From: Punica granatum
Taxonomy: Eukaryota; Streptophyta; Magnoliopsida; Myrtales; Lythraceae
Length of the DNA stretch: 64,000 nt
Direction of reading: 5' to 3'
Assembly: GCF_007655135.1 (NCBI RefSeq)
Contig: NC_045128.1
Coordinates: forward strand, 38,515,885-38,579,884
Every line of letters begins with the position of its first letter. Position 1 is the first letter of the stretch. This document shows positions 21,714 through 34,361 of the stretch, piece after piece. Position numbers and translations under genes: made by a program. The notes under the pieces are model-generated. The model saw only the letters and a list, made by a program, of their open reading frames with translations. It ran no database searches and had not been told where the DNA came from.

Positions 21714-24514
21714 CTAGGAAATGGTCTTCACCTGGATCAACTGGAAAGCAGTCGAGGAGGCCGAGCAAGTCGGGGTCACATCAGATACCACCAGGACAGC
21801 ATCTTCCTGTCGAACCATCCCCTTAGCTTTCAGCAGATCGACTGACTTTGCAATGTTGACTTCCATGTCGTCCGTGAGGTCGATGGAGAGTGGAATGACT
21901 CCCCATTGCAGGGTTAGGGCCATTCGTGTGCTCTCTTCATCCGTGAATGCGAATATGGGAGAGTTTGGTCTGTTCCGTGAGAGCAGGGATGCCATGTGCC
22001 CATGCTTTGTGTACACGAAGATTGCGTCAACCCCAAGTTTGTCAGCTGCAGTTCGAGGAACAAGCGTAAATTGGTAAATGGAATAAAACAAAGTAAAATG
22101 CAGAGCAAGCTCATGGAAAGAGAGAACTGACCCATTTCAGCAGCACAGTTGCAGATTTGCTCAGCAATCCGCTCGGACAGCGACACTCCAAGCTGATGCT
22201 GCACTGGGAGACTTTCCTGATTTTCCTCGCGGCTCCACGACTCCATTCGATTGCTTGTCATTCGCAAGACAGAGAGAGCTTTCTGTCCGTAAGATCCAAT
22301 TGCAGACTCACCAGACAGCATCAAAGCATCCGCATATTGTCTAACTGCTTCCGAGACATCTGCAACCTTATCATGCACAAATGCCTCTGTCAGCATACAG
22401 ATTTAGGCATTGAAGCATGCCCTAGCTTTAAAATTTCATCTCCATACAAAATAAAATAGGATACGCTAAATTCCAAAATCGAGTTCTCAGAACTTGAGGC
22501 ATGCATCTATTGTCACGGCACTGATTCAAATTATATGCAGGGAAGAGTGCACTAATTCAAAGCAAGAATCAGCCAAGTCTGAGGAAAAACTCCATGATAC
22601 CTCGGCACGGGTTGGAGTAGGATATTCAACCATGGACTCGAGAAGCTGAGAAGCCACAATCACAGGCTTGTTCATTTGGCGGCAGAAACAAGTGATTCCC
22701 TCTTGGACTGTTGGTATCTGTTCGAGAGGGATGTCTACTCCAAGATCACCCCGAGCGATCATAATCCCATCAGAAGCCTCCACAATTTTTTCCAGTTTAT
22801 GAAGAGCCTGAAGGCACTCAATCTTCGCCAGTACTCTAATTGGCCTGAAACAAACAAGTATTGAACTCTTATTTTCAAGCTTTTCATCCCAACATTCAGA
22901 TGAAAAAAGGTAATTATAAAGAATCAATTCATGACTTGGTACTTACTTTGGTGATTTAGTGGAGATGTAATCCTTTAGATTACTTATTGCATCGGAATCA
23001 TTTACAAATGATAGAGAGATGAAATCAACACCTTCTGATATACCAAAGTCAATGTCTGCCCAATCCTGCAGATACCGAATGACCAAGTGAACAAGAATTT
23101 ATATTGACCTTTATACTTAGTGAACTTCAGTGAGCCATCATTAAGTAGCTCATCGAAATTGACCTATCATTTAGCAATAAACAGAAGATATACCTTGGTT
23201 GATAGAGTCGGCAACTCGTAATTCCTCTCCACAATCCTCCCATCTCGCCAAAAGCTGAACTTAGCTCGAGGAAGGAACAGACCAGGGTCTGTGCACTTGC
23301 ATTTCAAATCATTCCCAATCTTTTCTATTACTTCAAAACTTGCCATTCCACCATCGATCACAAGTTCATCTCCTACCTTGATACCTGCAAACGACATTTG
23401 ACTATGAGAGGAAAAGTGAAGGTGGAGATAATGCTGTACATACAAACTAAAAAAGATGTTCAACGAAAATTATGCTATTGTATATCATTTACCTTCAGAA
23501 AAGCCTGAATAGTTCGCTTGAACCGTGCGAGGGCGAGTACCCTCAAACTTGTTTGCTGTAAACAGCCAGATCGAACCTTCCTAATACTCCAAAGCAAAGA
23601 GAACACCATCGCAGATCACTACTTGAAGTCAATTAAATTATTAAGCAGAGTATATGACTGCAAATCTGATCTTTCTAGAGTTGAAGTTGAGGATGCATCA
23701 CATACTAATATACAGCTTGATTTGATATGCATCAAAATCCTCCCCGAAAGATCATAGCAGAGCCGTTATCAAGACATACTAGCTCAAACAGATACCATCG
23801 AACTTACTCACGGTAACTTACTAGTCTGGGTTACCTAGTTCCAAGCTTAACACAAATCGCAATAACCTGTTTTAATCTATTCTTGAAACATAGTGATCAT
23901 TGAACGAACAAGCCAAATACTCGACAGAGTAGCATAAAATGAACCGAGACGGAGACGCGAACTGGGAGCTTTAGCTGACTCACCTCGACTTTGACAGATG
24001 AAGGGGCCCCATGATCAACCACATGAATCTGACTCCCTTCGGTGTCCATCATGACAGACACGCAGAACCCCTTCTCCTCGTTCAACTTCTTGATCTTCCT
24101 AATCACATCTAGGTGCCAATCCCTGGTGTTATGGCACATATTAAGCCTTGCCACATTCATCCCTCCCAAGGCCAACTTCTCCAAATCCTCCATCGAGGAG
24201 CAGGCAGGGCCAATAGTGCACACGAGCTTCGTCTTACTCATCCCCAAGAACCCCTTCTCCCTCAGCTCAGACTCTGACACCACATCAAACCCTAGAGCCC
24301 CCTCCACATTCTTCCTCAGACCCTCCTTTGGCTCAAAACCAACTTGCAGCGTCGCTCTGACCCCACCGCCAGAAGCCTTCCTCTTCACCTTCACCCCATT
24401 GTTGCAGAGGCTTCCCAATGGTGCCCCACAGACCCAGTTCTTGGAATCAAGAGTTGTTGAGTTCCCAGCAATGGCTCTGGTGAAGGCAACGGCCAAATCT
24501 CCAGCCACTGCCAT
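21714..24514 (-). CDS. PKP1: Plastidial pyruvate kinase, alpha (isozyme A) type
   Basis: Converts phosphoenolpyruvate and ADP to pyruvate and ATP in the plastid, feeding fatty acid synthesis; the plant plastid enzyme is a hetero-oligomer of alpha and beta subunits. Exons: 24514-23984, 23580-23493, 23384-23194, 23065-22947, 22844-22601, 22366-22132, 22045-21714; 1,740 nt, 579 aa, phases all agree. Start ATG at 24514 opens a transit-peptide-like leader of about 60-80 residues. Visible family motifs: [52 protein letters not shown] (catalytic Lys), [13 protein letters not shown] (metal site), [34 protein letters not shown] and the C-terminal QVKTIS-stop. The LNMCHNT and DTEGS variants mark the plastid alpha branch rather than cytosolic or beta enzymes; length is near the ~583-596 aa of known members. 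Orthology to PKP1 is from memory. Confidence 0.92.
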
Positions 24515-25166
24515 GTCCTTGAGAAAGTGCACGTGGGGATCTTCAGTCTTGGGAATCAAAGGTCGGGACTTGGGACTATGAGGAGCAAAAGGGCGCAATT
24601 GGGTTGTAAAATCAGCTCAAAGTTTGGATTTTTCTGTGAAGAGAGTCGAAGATTACGAGGAAGGTTTCTATTATTTATTATGGTTCTTGCCCTTGGAGGG
24701 TACAATGGCAGGCAGAGGAGGAGGGTGACAAGAGGGAGAAGGTCAAGCAAGGAACCAACTTTTAACAACTATTGATCTGCCCTTTAAATGAGCCTATAAA
24801 GAAAGGGAAAGATGCCATATATAGTGGGGACATATCTATCTATACATAAACGAACATGTAGCTCCATGTTTTTCACGAAATCGGTCTCTCAAACGAGCAA
24901 ATGTCCAATGACGAGAATTCGATTCAGCAAGCTGAGCTTCTGATTTTGCGTATTAGGGTTTAAGCTATCAACCACAACCATCTTTCAGGTCTTGGCATCC
25001 ACCACCATTGACTCTATTCGTTTCTCAGTTCTCCCTGGTCAAAGCTGCAAGGCAATGTGATTGTGAATATATCATTCTTGAATTTTCTTTGAGCTCCAGC
25101 GAGTGAGAGTCACGCGCCGCCGACGTCGTTCCTGCTGACACCGGGGGGGTGTCAGATGGTCCAAGC

Positions 25167-25217
25167 AAAAGCTCCCAACTGTAAACCATCAAAAAAAAAA
25201 AAAAAGCTCCCAACTGT
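25167..25217 (+). mobile_element. Tiny poly(A)-tailed insertion with direct repeats
   Basis: AAAAGCTCCCAACTGT occurs twice, starting at 25167 and 25202, separated by AAACCATC and a run of A. A short tail-bearing insert between a ~14-16 bp direct repeat is the footprint expected of a severely 5'-truncated retroposon; slippage duplication is an alternative. Confidence 0.4.
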
Positions 25218-26194
25218 GACAGCTCTCCCTCTCCGCGTAGATTTTCGTGTTATCTTGTCTTTTGGCTGGCACTGCATTTTTGTGGAATACTAGTGGAATT
25301 GTCCGTGCTTGACAGCGAAAATCGATTTTGTCTATTATATTAGGATATCTACGATTTAATAATCACAAAAACAATTACGCCATGATGTATAACTTTCAGT
25401 TTATGCATTAGTAATTAAGCCTAGACTAACAGTATAAAAATCAAGCGTAAAATAATAATTAACAAAGTTTATAGGGCAACTAACATGATAGGCAATATGA
25501 CATCTTTTAGAAAATGTTGTGTGAATTATCATTTCGAATTTACTAATTTAGATAGATTATACATAGTAACGAAAGAAATTGATTATTAAATTAATTTTCA
25601 ACATCTCATGAGCGTATTGTTTCGCTTCACGTGGTTAAATTTCTAAAATATTATATATAAATAAATCTATTGTTGAAAGTGAAATTCTTTTGATTGGCCA
25701 AGAGTACCATTGAAAAAAAATATAATTTATCTAAAAAAAATATCAAAATCTAATTTTAAAAGACTACATAAATATGAAATATTAAATTGTTAAAATCCCA
25801 CCACCTAATTCTTATTTTTAATTAAAAAAATGAAGAAGAAAACAAAAACATTTTTTAGAGTAAAGAATAATCTCTACTCTCCTCAATAATTCTATTTTGG
25901 AACTCTATTTTAGCCTAATAGATAGATAGATAGATAAATAGATAATATATATTGGATACCCATTTTAATAAATCGTCGATTATTTTTTTTATATTATCCA
26001 ATTTCTAGTCAATTTTAGTTTAGTAAAGAAAACTTTTTTTATTTAATTACTTCCTCCAATTTGGTTCTCATATATCAGGGTTATTTTGAAATAATGCTAA
26101 TGGTCTGTTTAGAACAGTTATTTACACAGTTAGAGCCACTTAAAACCATAGAAAAGAGGGAACTCTCCTAAGCCTTTCACGTGGTATTCATAAA

Positions 26195-26198
<4 letters not shown>

Positions 26199-26227
<29 letters not shown>
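26199..26227. repeat. (AT)n microsatellite
   Basis: TA dinucleotide run in spacer DNA. Confidence 0.9.
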
Positions 26228-26232
<5 letters not shown>

Positions 26233-26358
26233 ATAAGGATTAGGTGTTGGAATTTTAATATGTCAAATTAGCAATAACTAATGAGTTTCTAATTTAGAAT
26301 TTACTTTTTAAAAAAATTATAAAATTAGTCTTACTTTCAAACAAGTTACTTTTTTAAT

Positions 26359-27187
26359 GGGAAAAATGCAGTTTTAGTTAGCAACCTTTGGCGCTTTTGT
26401 TGTTGTAGCCCTAAACCTTCATTTTTTGCCATTCTCATCTTAAACCTTTTGATTTTTTATCGTTTTTGTCCTACCGTCCATTTTTCCTTTAAGAACCTCA
26501 TTTTCCCTCCAAAAAATAATTTTAAAAAAATAGATAAAATTATAAAATCTCTGAAAATAAAAAAAAGAATTGAAAAATAAAAAAATAAAAGAAAGAGAGG
26601 GCGGTGGCGGTTGGGGGCGCCCCTGCTGGTCACCACTTCCCCGATGTCGATCGCCGACAGGGTTGGACCTTGCGGGCAACCTCCATTGGGGGGGTGGTGG
26701 CCGGCGGGGAGTCCCCAGCCCCCTCAATTTTGCCCTGATTTTTTAGATCATGGGGAAATTCAGGATGCTAAGTTGCAAGGTCCGACCCTCTTAGGGTCCT
26801 CGATCTTTAAGATCAAGGGGCAATCGGGGGGTTGGGGGCACCCCCGCCGAGGTCCAACCTTATCGAGGTCCTCGATCTCTAAGATTAAGGGGAAATCGAG
26901 GGGCTGGGGGGGCCCTGCAGGACCTTGCCGAGGACCTCCGTAGCAGGAGTGGTTACCAAAGAGGGCGCCCCCATTTTTCTTTAATTTCCAGATGTTTTAT
27001 AATTTAAAATTTTATTATTTTTAAAATTATTTTTTGGACTGAAAATGAGTTCTTTAACGGAAAAATGGACGATAAGACTAAAACTGGAAAAAATCAAGAG
27101 ATTAAGGATGAGAATGGCAAAAGTAAAGGTTTATGACTAAAAAAACAAAAGCGCCAAAGGTTGAGGATCAAAACTGTCGTTTTTCCC
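26359..27187. mobile_element. Mutator-like MITE, 829 bp, with ~170-bp terminal inverted repeats
   Basis: Left terminus 26359-26531 and right terminus 27015-27187 are inverted copies (shared CAACCTTTGGCGCTTTTGTT, TTTTGCCATTCTCAT, CGTCCATTTTTCC). The element is flanked by identical 9-bp target duplications TTTTTTAAT at 26350-26358 and 27188-27196. Long terminal repeats with a 9-bp duplication fit the Mutator superfamily. The core (about 26597-26985) is GC-rich and contains two imperfect ~72-bp direct repeats (GTCCTCGATCTTTAAGATCA and its variant). It encodes no transposase, so it is non-autonomous. Confidence 0.88.
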
Positions 27188-27984
27188 TTTTTTAATCATT
27201 GTCGCCTTTTAAAATGTCAACAAGAAGAATTTCATATTACAAAATAAATTTATTTATATTTAATTATTTGATAGATTAAATCACGTGAACAAAAAAAACT
27301 AAAGAAATTAATTTAATATTCACTTTTTTGTTAGTATATATAAATGTATCTAAATTAGGATTTTATTAGGATATTTGAAATAATAATTAAAACAACATTT
27401 TCTATATATCATGATATTTCAAATTATATTAAATTTCACCAACAAATGTTGGTTCAAGCGGTTCGCAGCTTATTCCACTTTAATAAGGTTTCGTGCTCAT
27501 GTCTTATAAATGGAGAAAATTCTTAACTGTGAGAGTTTTTTACCTCTTAGCGAACTGATCCGCTTTTAACTGGATTAGTTAGGTCATGTTGCTCTTCTGA
27601 ATATCTAGATACACATTGAAAAAAAACTTATATTAATTTATCTACAACTTCGTTAACTACTATTCCCACGCATAATGCGGGCGTTTGTATTTTTTTTTGT
27701 TGATATCGATGAATTTATGAAATTTATAATGCAAAGGATAAGAAATATATAAAATATATTGGGAATTATTTTATCTATTAATAATATCTTTAAATAAACT
27801 GTAAAAGTCTTATTGGAAACCACCAAAAATACAAAAACATAATGAAAATCTAAAAGAAAAATTTAAGTAGATATTAATGTGGAGCTCAAACAAACGAACA
27901 GCCAAAAGCTATGGGTTTGTCCTATATGTTTATGTGGAATACTCACTGTGCGAGTGAAATAATTTCGTGAGAGTATGCCGAATT

Positions 27985-28011
27985 AATATATATATATATA
28001 TATATATATAT
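27985..28011. repeat. (AT)n microsatellite
   Basis: TA dinucleotide run in spacer DNA. Confidence 0.9.
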
Positions 28012-29236
28012 TGTTTCAGATTTAATTGTTGAGTATTATATGAATTGAAATTTATTATCATGAGTTTTTTTGGTCATTATTGAGGAAATTAATATTATAT
28101 ATGATTACATATAATAAAAAAAATCATCTTGCTCACTAGTTTCTTTTGAAAGGAAATTTTGTATTCTCAGAAAAAAAAAATATTATTATCTCCACAATCA
28201 TCATGCCACGTACCTAATAGTTGTATAAGAGGAGAGGGGAATATTTGAGGGGCGAATATGAAAGTAGAATTTTCATATTAAGAGACCAATATCAGTAATT
28301 TAATTAAACACTACAAAAATAATATGTAAATTTTCTTATTGTGCCAAGTTTAGGATACGTTGATTAGGCAATTCAGCATTGGTAGTGCACCGCCATATGG
28401 TACAATAGAGACATATAATTCCTCTCCCGCGCATGAGCATTTGTGATCTAATATTACTATGAAATTTTTTCGATGTGTATATTACTATGAAATTTAATAA
28501 CTGCTTCTGATCTATATAGTGTTGACATTGTCATAAATAAACAATCAACACTATTAAGAGTAATTTATCTGGCATCATCCAGAAGAATATTCTTCCTTCT
28601 TGCTAAGAGAAAGTATATCCTTTGTCCAACTTTCCTTTTTTGGTAAAGTCATCCAGCATTATCCAACTTAATTGATAGTGTTTTTTGTCGGCAAAAAATT
28701 GATGGAATTTTTGCCAATCATATAGATGATAATACTAAAAAAAGAAAAAAAAAAGGACATGAAGAATCATCTCCGACCGGTGTAATGGGATAATTTTAAC
28801 CCAACTTTCATTGGATAATAATGTTAAATCCTCGATTATAATATATCATTACTTTTGAGCGATCCAAAACACTATAGTTAACCCGATAGGCCTCTTAAAA
28901 GCCGAGAGGATAGTACATGAGATTTTTTTACTGGATTTATAGATTGCAATATAGATTTAGGTGACCAATCTAACCTCAGCCATATCAATTTTGCTTTTTC
29001 TTTGCGGTTTTTTTCTTACAAAGGAGGCATTGATACAATATAAAGAAATCACAAACCTAATTAACAAAGAGACATAAATAGTATCATTACAAAAGTCGAT
29101 CAAAATCCAAATAAAGACGGGTGTCATTGCATTATACTTTATTTCTCTTTCTTGTTGGCCTTTGAACCATGGATAGTTGGGCAAGTACACCAAAAATAAA
29201 ACCATCCATGTAACCATGCTTAATTATTTAATCAAC

Positions 29237-29261
29237 ATATATATATATATATATATATATA
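29237..29261. repeat. (AT)n microsatellite
   Basis: TA dinucleotide run in spacer DNA. Confidence 0.9.
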
Positions 29262-29935
29262 GTTTAGCAAGTACACCAAAAGCAAGACCATCTTATAAGC
29301 ATCCATATGTTTAGGGAAAATTTGAAAAAGAAAAATCAACTTTGCCCTGTTCTGTTTATATAAAAAGAACAAAATTTATTAAAAATTTATACATGAAACT
29401 CAAAAATTGTATAATTGTTTATGGCAGAAGTAACTTATATTAACATTTCCGTATGCATCACCCTTTCTATGTACATTTTCAGTAGCGTGACGGGAAATTA
29501 TCTCAATCTCTTCTCTACTAAATATAAGATATTTTATATTTCAAACATGCAAGAAACAATCGAGTTTTTTAGTTCAGTAGTCATAGAGGTCGGACTGGCA
29601 TGTTAATCATATGCTTGTCGGACGATTCGCTCACAAACATTTCAAAACGTGATCCCGTATGAATTTTATCACATTCTAAATAATAATAATCATATCGAGC
29701 TGCCCTCGTTTTCACTTGCACCTCGGGGAGAGCTTGGCCCTCGTTTTTCAAATGGGAGTAACGCAATAACGCATGCCCTCGTCCAATAAACCTAAAAGTT
29801 TTAGATTCAATATTTTGTGTGATTACTCGAGTTCTTTTATTAAATATTAATATTTATACTTATTATATTAAACTCATAAACTTTTCAATATAACTGAAAA
29901 AAAATATTGTGTGTATATATATATATTATATTATA

Positions 29936-30060
29936 ATAGATTTGGGGGGAATTTGTTTACTGTAGAGAAGCTTCCAAAGCTTCTTCCACTTTGACCCCAA
30001 ATATCAGTCAAAATGGCAATTTCCTCCCTCCCTCTGCTAAAAATAACTATTCTTCTGCAA

Positions 30061-30097
<37 letters not shown>

Positions 30098-30439
30098 CCT
30101 CTGCCTGCCTCCCTTCTCTGCGCGCCTGTATATATATATATATATATTCATTCGTCACTCCCCCACACCCGGAAAGTCTCCCTCTTCACTTCTCCGAAGA
30201 GAGATCAGAGGGCTCCAAATAAGAATCACTGAGTTTCTTGGGAGCAGGCGACGAAGAAAATCAGAGGACTTGGGAAAGATTCATCTGGGCACACTCCATT
30301 CTGGGCATTGGGTGTGAAACACTTAAAGAGTGTTGGAAGCTCATCGTCTGTGGTTCATGGTTTACGGGCACACTCGGGAAAGGCCCAGGAGAGCGGTTCC
30401 GAAAAATTCTGGGGTTGTTCTATTTTGTGGGAATCAGCC
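29936..30439 (+). promoter_or_regulatory. Promoter and 5' leader of the ITPK gene
   Basis: Contains a long CT run (30065-30092) and a TA run (30128-30148) upstream of the ATG at 30440. Pyrimidine-rich tracts are common around plant transcription starts, so the mRNA probably begins near 30060-30180. No uORF was evaluated in detail. Confidence 0.5.
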
Positions 30440-33400
30440 ATGAGGGTGAACGCCGAGATTCTTAGCGAAGGAGAAGAAGAGGAGGAGACAAAGAAGGGCA
30501 AGGATGTAGGTTTGCAGAAGATGGTGGTTGGGTACGCTTTGACTTCCAAGAAGAAAAATAGCTTCTTGCAGCCAAAATTTGAAGCTCTTGCGAGGTCTGT
30601 AAATCTTTAGCTCCATATATTTATTTGTGTATGCAAGTCTTATTCTTGGAGCTTGATGGGCATCGGTTCTTGAGTGTCTTTGAGTGATTTCTTTATCTCT
30701 GAGTTTGGTGAAAGTATAGAATTTACGCCAGCTCGAAATCAAATGTGACATTTTGCATTGTATCAGCAAATGGATACAATTCTGCCCCTTTGAAATATGA
30801 ATCGGTGGGATAGTATATGAGTATCGAAATTTTAACGTCTTCAGGATTGGTGAAAGATTGAACCGAATTTGACCCGAGATTGTCATTTGACAAAAGTTGT
30901 TTTGAAGTGTGGATACGATATGTTAGCTACTTTCTGTCCATCAGGGCAAAGATTTCGTTGCGTATCAAAAAGTCGCTTTCGGGCAAAGGATACAACTATT
31001 TTAGCTTGACTTTTTTCATCAGCATTGCACTCAAGTGGTATCTGGGAATCTTTGGAATTCTTGGCCTAATATATGCATGGGAATATTCTCTGTCAATATG
31101 CCTTTGGAATTAGTCCCCCACTTGGGGACGTTAAAGTCAATTTTTGGTCTTTTGTTCTGTTGTTTTTAAATTGAAACCTGCCAACCTTTGCTTTTCAAAA
31201 AGTTGAATAGCTAGATTTTGTCTATTTATTTTCCCAACTGCCCTGAAGTTCTTCGTAATTACTCTGAAGTGTCCTTAATTTGACCGTATTACGGTTGCCA
31301 CTCGGTTGCTGTTCCAGTGGTTTAATCTTTTTGGCTTGAAGAAGTATCTTTAATGTGTTGTAGATATAAAATGACTTGTATCAATTGATGTTGTTTTTGG
31401 TGCAGAAACAAGGGGATATTTTTTGTTGCTATTGACAGTAACAAGCCCTTAGCAGATCAAGGTCCTTTTGATGTTGTCCTACACAAGGTTAGTACCAGGA
31501 GTTTAAGGAAGACATGAAAGAAAACTTTCTTTCTGAGTATTCCAATTTATTATGCCTTTTCTTTGACCTTATTATTTTAATGGAGGCAATATCACTTCCT
31601 TATCTAATTACTTCTTCCATCATTCCAGCTATTGGGAAAAGAGTGGACTGAGATCATTGAGGTTTGTCTCTTTAAACGCTTAGAGCCTCAGACCATTTGT
31701 TTTGCCACTTAATCCCTAAGTTAGCTTATGGGAGTATGATATCTGCATTAATACTGGAAACCAATTGATGTTGATGGCGACCACCAATTTTAAACTTACC
31801 TCCCTTTATAATCATGTGCAGAATTGTTGATATCTAATCATGAAATACCACTAGATATTTGAAATTGGGTCATCGAGAACCTGGTTAATTGACAAATTTA
31901 CTTGGGCATTAGGAATAACTTGCCTTGGTATTTGTTGGTCAGAAGAAACTTCTCGCACGAGCTTCTTTATTTTTTGAGTTGGCAATTTTTATCCTTTTTA
32001 TTTTTGAGTCATCACTTTTTTAATCTCTGTTGGTTCTGTGAATATTTTAGCAATTAGCTTATACTGATCTGTCACCCTATCCCTAAGCTTAGTGAATGAG
32101 ATGTGAGGTAATCGTGCTCCCTGAAGTCCAAACGATCTCCTTTGCCTTGTAGGAGTACCGGCAAAAGCACCCTGAAGTAACTGTGCTCGATCCACCTGAT
32201 GCTATAGAACATTTACAAAATCGCCAATCCATGCTAGAAGATGTGGCAGAGCTAAACTTTTGTGACGGCAATGGTTTTTTTTTTTTTTTTTTTTTTTTTA
32301 TAACGAGGAGTTTATTCTCCCCGGGCCCATGAACACCCCACAAGCACATGGATCCAGATAAGTCCATGTGCTAGCACATGTGTGGGGTGGCCTTACCAAG
32401 GGCTACGCGCGCAGGGGGGTTTCGAACCTATGACCTTGTGAGCTACTCACAAAAGTGTAAGCACATCCTAACCACTTGCGCGAACCCTTTGGGGTTAACG
32501 GCAACGGTAATTCTATTTCATGAATTGTTTGTTTGAAGAGTTTTCTAGATGAGTTAATTGCCTTTGAATTCTCAAAAGATTTAGTTCACTAAAGAGTACT
32601 GATTGTCTTTTGTTTTCAAATCATGTCTTAGGAAAAGTTGGGACTCCGAAGCAACTGGTTATCGAGAAGGATCCACAATCAATTGCACATGCTGTTGAGG
32701 TGGCTGGCCTGAAGTTGCCACTAGGTACGTGTTATTGAGCATATTATCATGAAGAGTACGGTTATATTATCTAGGTATACACACATATGAGAGGTACATG
32801 TGATTATAGCATGGTTATTGCCTGTTGATGCATTAAGTATAACTAGAAAATTACAATTTCTCTCGGGTTGTTTAAGATATAATATCTGTATATTATTTAT
32901 TAGCTGAGAATTTACCAGCTAGAGCTTTGAGGAAATATGGTTGATTTACTTGATATGGTTTCTGCCTTTGAGTTTTGACAAATGGCAGTCCTATTAGCAG
33001 TTACTCTAATTGTTGCTTTTGCTTTTGTGATGTAATAAATTCAGTTCAGTGGCACCTGTAAAGCCCAACCTACATACGGGGACTGTTGGAATATCAACTT
33101 GTAACACTTCAGTGCTGCACATCTTTGTAAATTTATGCTTAGGATAAACAGTCTTTTAACAAGACACTGTCGTTATTCATTGTAATATGTCATAACTGAG
33201 GGTATGCACATTTGCTGTTTTTATCACCTACTTGATAATGTACATTTGGACATATGCCTATGAAGTTTTTTTTGAGGGCAGACCTAATGATTTTCATTTC
33301 AGTGGCTAAACCGCTAGTGGTGGATGGAAGTGCAAAGTCGCATGAACTATTTCTGGCTTACGATCAGAACTCTCTGTCAGAGCTTGAACCTCCTTTGGTT

Positions 33401-34361
33401 TTACAAGAGTTCATCAATCATGGTATGCCAAGTCAAAGTTCCTCGGTCCCCCCAAACCTGCTCTCACCCCCAGTGATATGAATGAAAAGTGTTCCATAAA
33501 CTTATTGGAACATTTCGTGTTTTCGTCATTGTAGGTGGTCTTCTCTTTAAAATTTACATCGTTGGGGAGGCTATAAAAGTTGTCAGGCGTTTCTCTCTAC
33601 CAAACGTCAGTGAGCAGGAGCTCTTGAAAGTTGGTGGTTTTTTGCGGTTCCCTAGGGTTTCTTGTGCTGCAGCTTCAGCTGAAGATGCAGAACTGGACCC
33701 AGGAATTGCTGGTGAGCAAAATTTAACTCTCTGATTGTGTTCTTGAATCGGATCCTTGAATCTGTGGCTTGTTTACCTATTGGTTCTCTGTCCAAGTCGA
33801 TCATAAAGCACAAATTTTGTAGATCATCATTTTCTTTCTCAAGTCATGTTTTGCACTAGTGACGATTCTTTGATGGAGATACAGAGATCTGTCCTAACAC
33901 CAGTAAATCTGCCATTTATCATTGCAGAACTTCCTCCAAGACCTTTGCTGGAAAAGCTTGCGAAGGAACTCCGTTCCCGTCTGGTAATTTTGATTATGAT
34001 TCTCCTTTTTCCTTTTCTGTCATTTGCTTAATGTTCCTTTCTCTATTTCTCATATGGTTGTCCCTTGAAATATCTTAGGGCCTTCGGCTGTTCAACATAG
34101 ATATGATTCGGGAGCATGGGACCCGAGATACATACTATGTCATTGACATCAATTACTTTCCAGGCAAGTGAAACTCCAGAATGGGATGATTACTTACTGC
34201 GAGATCTTTGTAGAAATCTCTACACTAACGAGTCATAAAACTAAAGTCTATTTTTCATTCTTTTCCCCGATGCAGGTTATGGGAAGATGCCTGATTACGA
34301 GAACATTTTCACTGATTTTTTGCTGAGCCTCGGGAGACATAAGAAGAGGCCTACTACTTAA
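30440..34361 (+). CDS. ITPK: Inositol-tetrakisphosphate 1-kinase (inositol 1,3,4-trisphosphate 5/6-kinase), ITPK2/3-like
   Basis: Phosphorylates inositol tris- and tetrakisphosphates on the way to phytate and inositol pyrophosphates; cytosolic or nuclear. Exons: 30440-30594, 31406-31487, 31629-31661, 32153-32273, 32632-32724, 33303-33422, 33535-33711, 33928-33983, 34079-34163, 34276-34361; 1,008 nt, 335 aa, phases agree. Family motifs in order: [15 protein letters not shown] (ITPK N-domain), [52 protein letters not shown] (ATP-grasp), FRFPRVSC-type loop as [12 protein letters not shown], and [13 protein letters not shown] with the metal-binding Asp/Asn. Intron 9 uses a GC donor (CCAG/GCAAGT). 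The donor of exon 4 is disturbed by a SINE (32276-32497): it now reads G/GTTTTT. If splicing there fails, a stop inside the SINE truncates the protein before the ATP-grasp domain. Confidence 0.9.
32276..32497 (-). mobile_element. tRNA-derived SINE inserted at the exon 4/intron 4 boundary of ITPK
   Basis: Read on the minus strand the element starts GGGTTCGCGCAAGTGGTTAG (A-box region, plus 32467-32488), has a B box AGGTTCGAAACC at plus 32418-32429, and ends in a 24-25 nt A tail (T run 32275-32299). Target duplications are ACGGCAATGGT (32265-32275) and ACGGCAACGGT (32498-32508), 11 bp with one mismatch. A and B boxes, A tail and duplications together identify a SINE. The original splice donor (G/GTAATT at 32507) survives in the right duplicate. 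Confidence 0.88.

Larger units (their letters stand above)
24515..26349. other. Upstream region of the pyruvate kinase gene and AT-rich spacer
   Basis: 24515-24780 is the likely leader and promoter of the pyruvate kinase gene. Further right the DNA is AT-rich without supported genes. A GATA-type tetranucleotide run (ATAGATAGATAGATA) lies near 25919-25942 and an (AT)n tract at 26199-26227. Confidence 0.45.
27188..29935. other. AT-rich spacer
   Basis: No gene could be supported. Two (AT)n tracts (27985-28011, 29237-29261) and a possible SINE relic near 27447-27600 (GGTTCAAGCGGTTCGCAG followed by GGTTTCGTGCTCATG) are the only structures seen. Confidence 0.45.

Noticed and set aside
26611..26943. 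110-codon Gly/Pro-rich frame
   Set aside because: Falls in the GC-rich core of the MITE and follows its internal DNA repeats; no domain.
32403..32490. Possible tRNA gene (A and B boxes on the minus strand)
   Set aside because: No cloverleaf could be closed, and the poly(A) tail and target duplications show a SINE.
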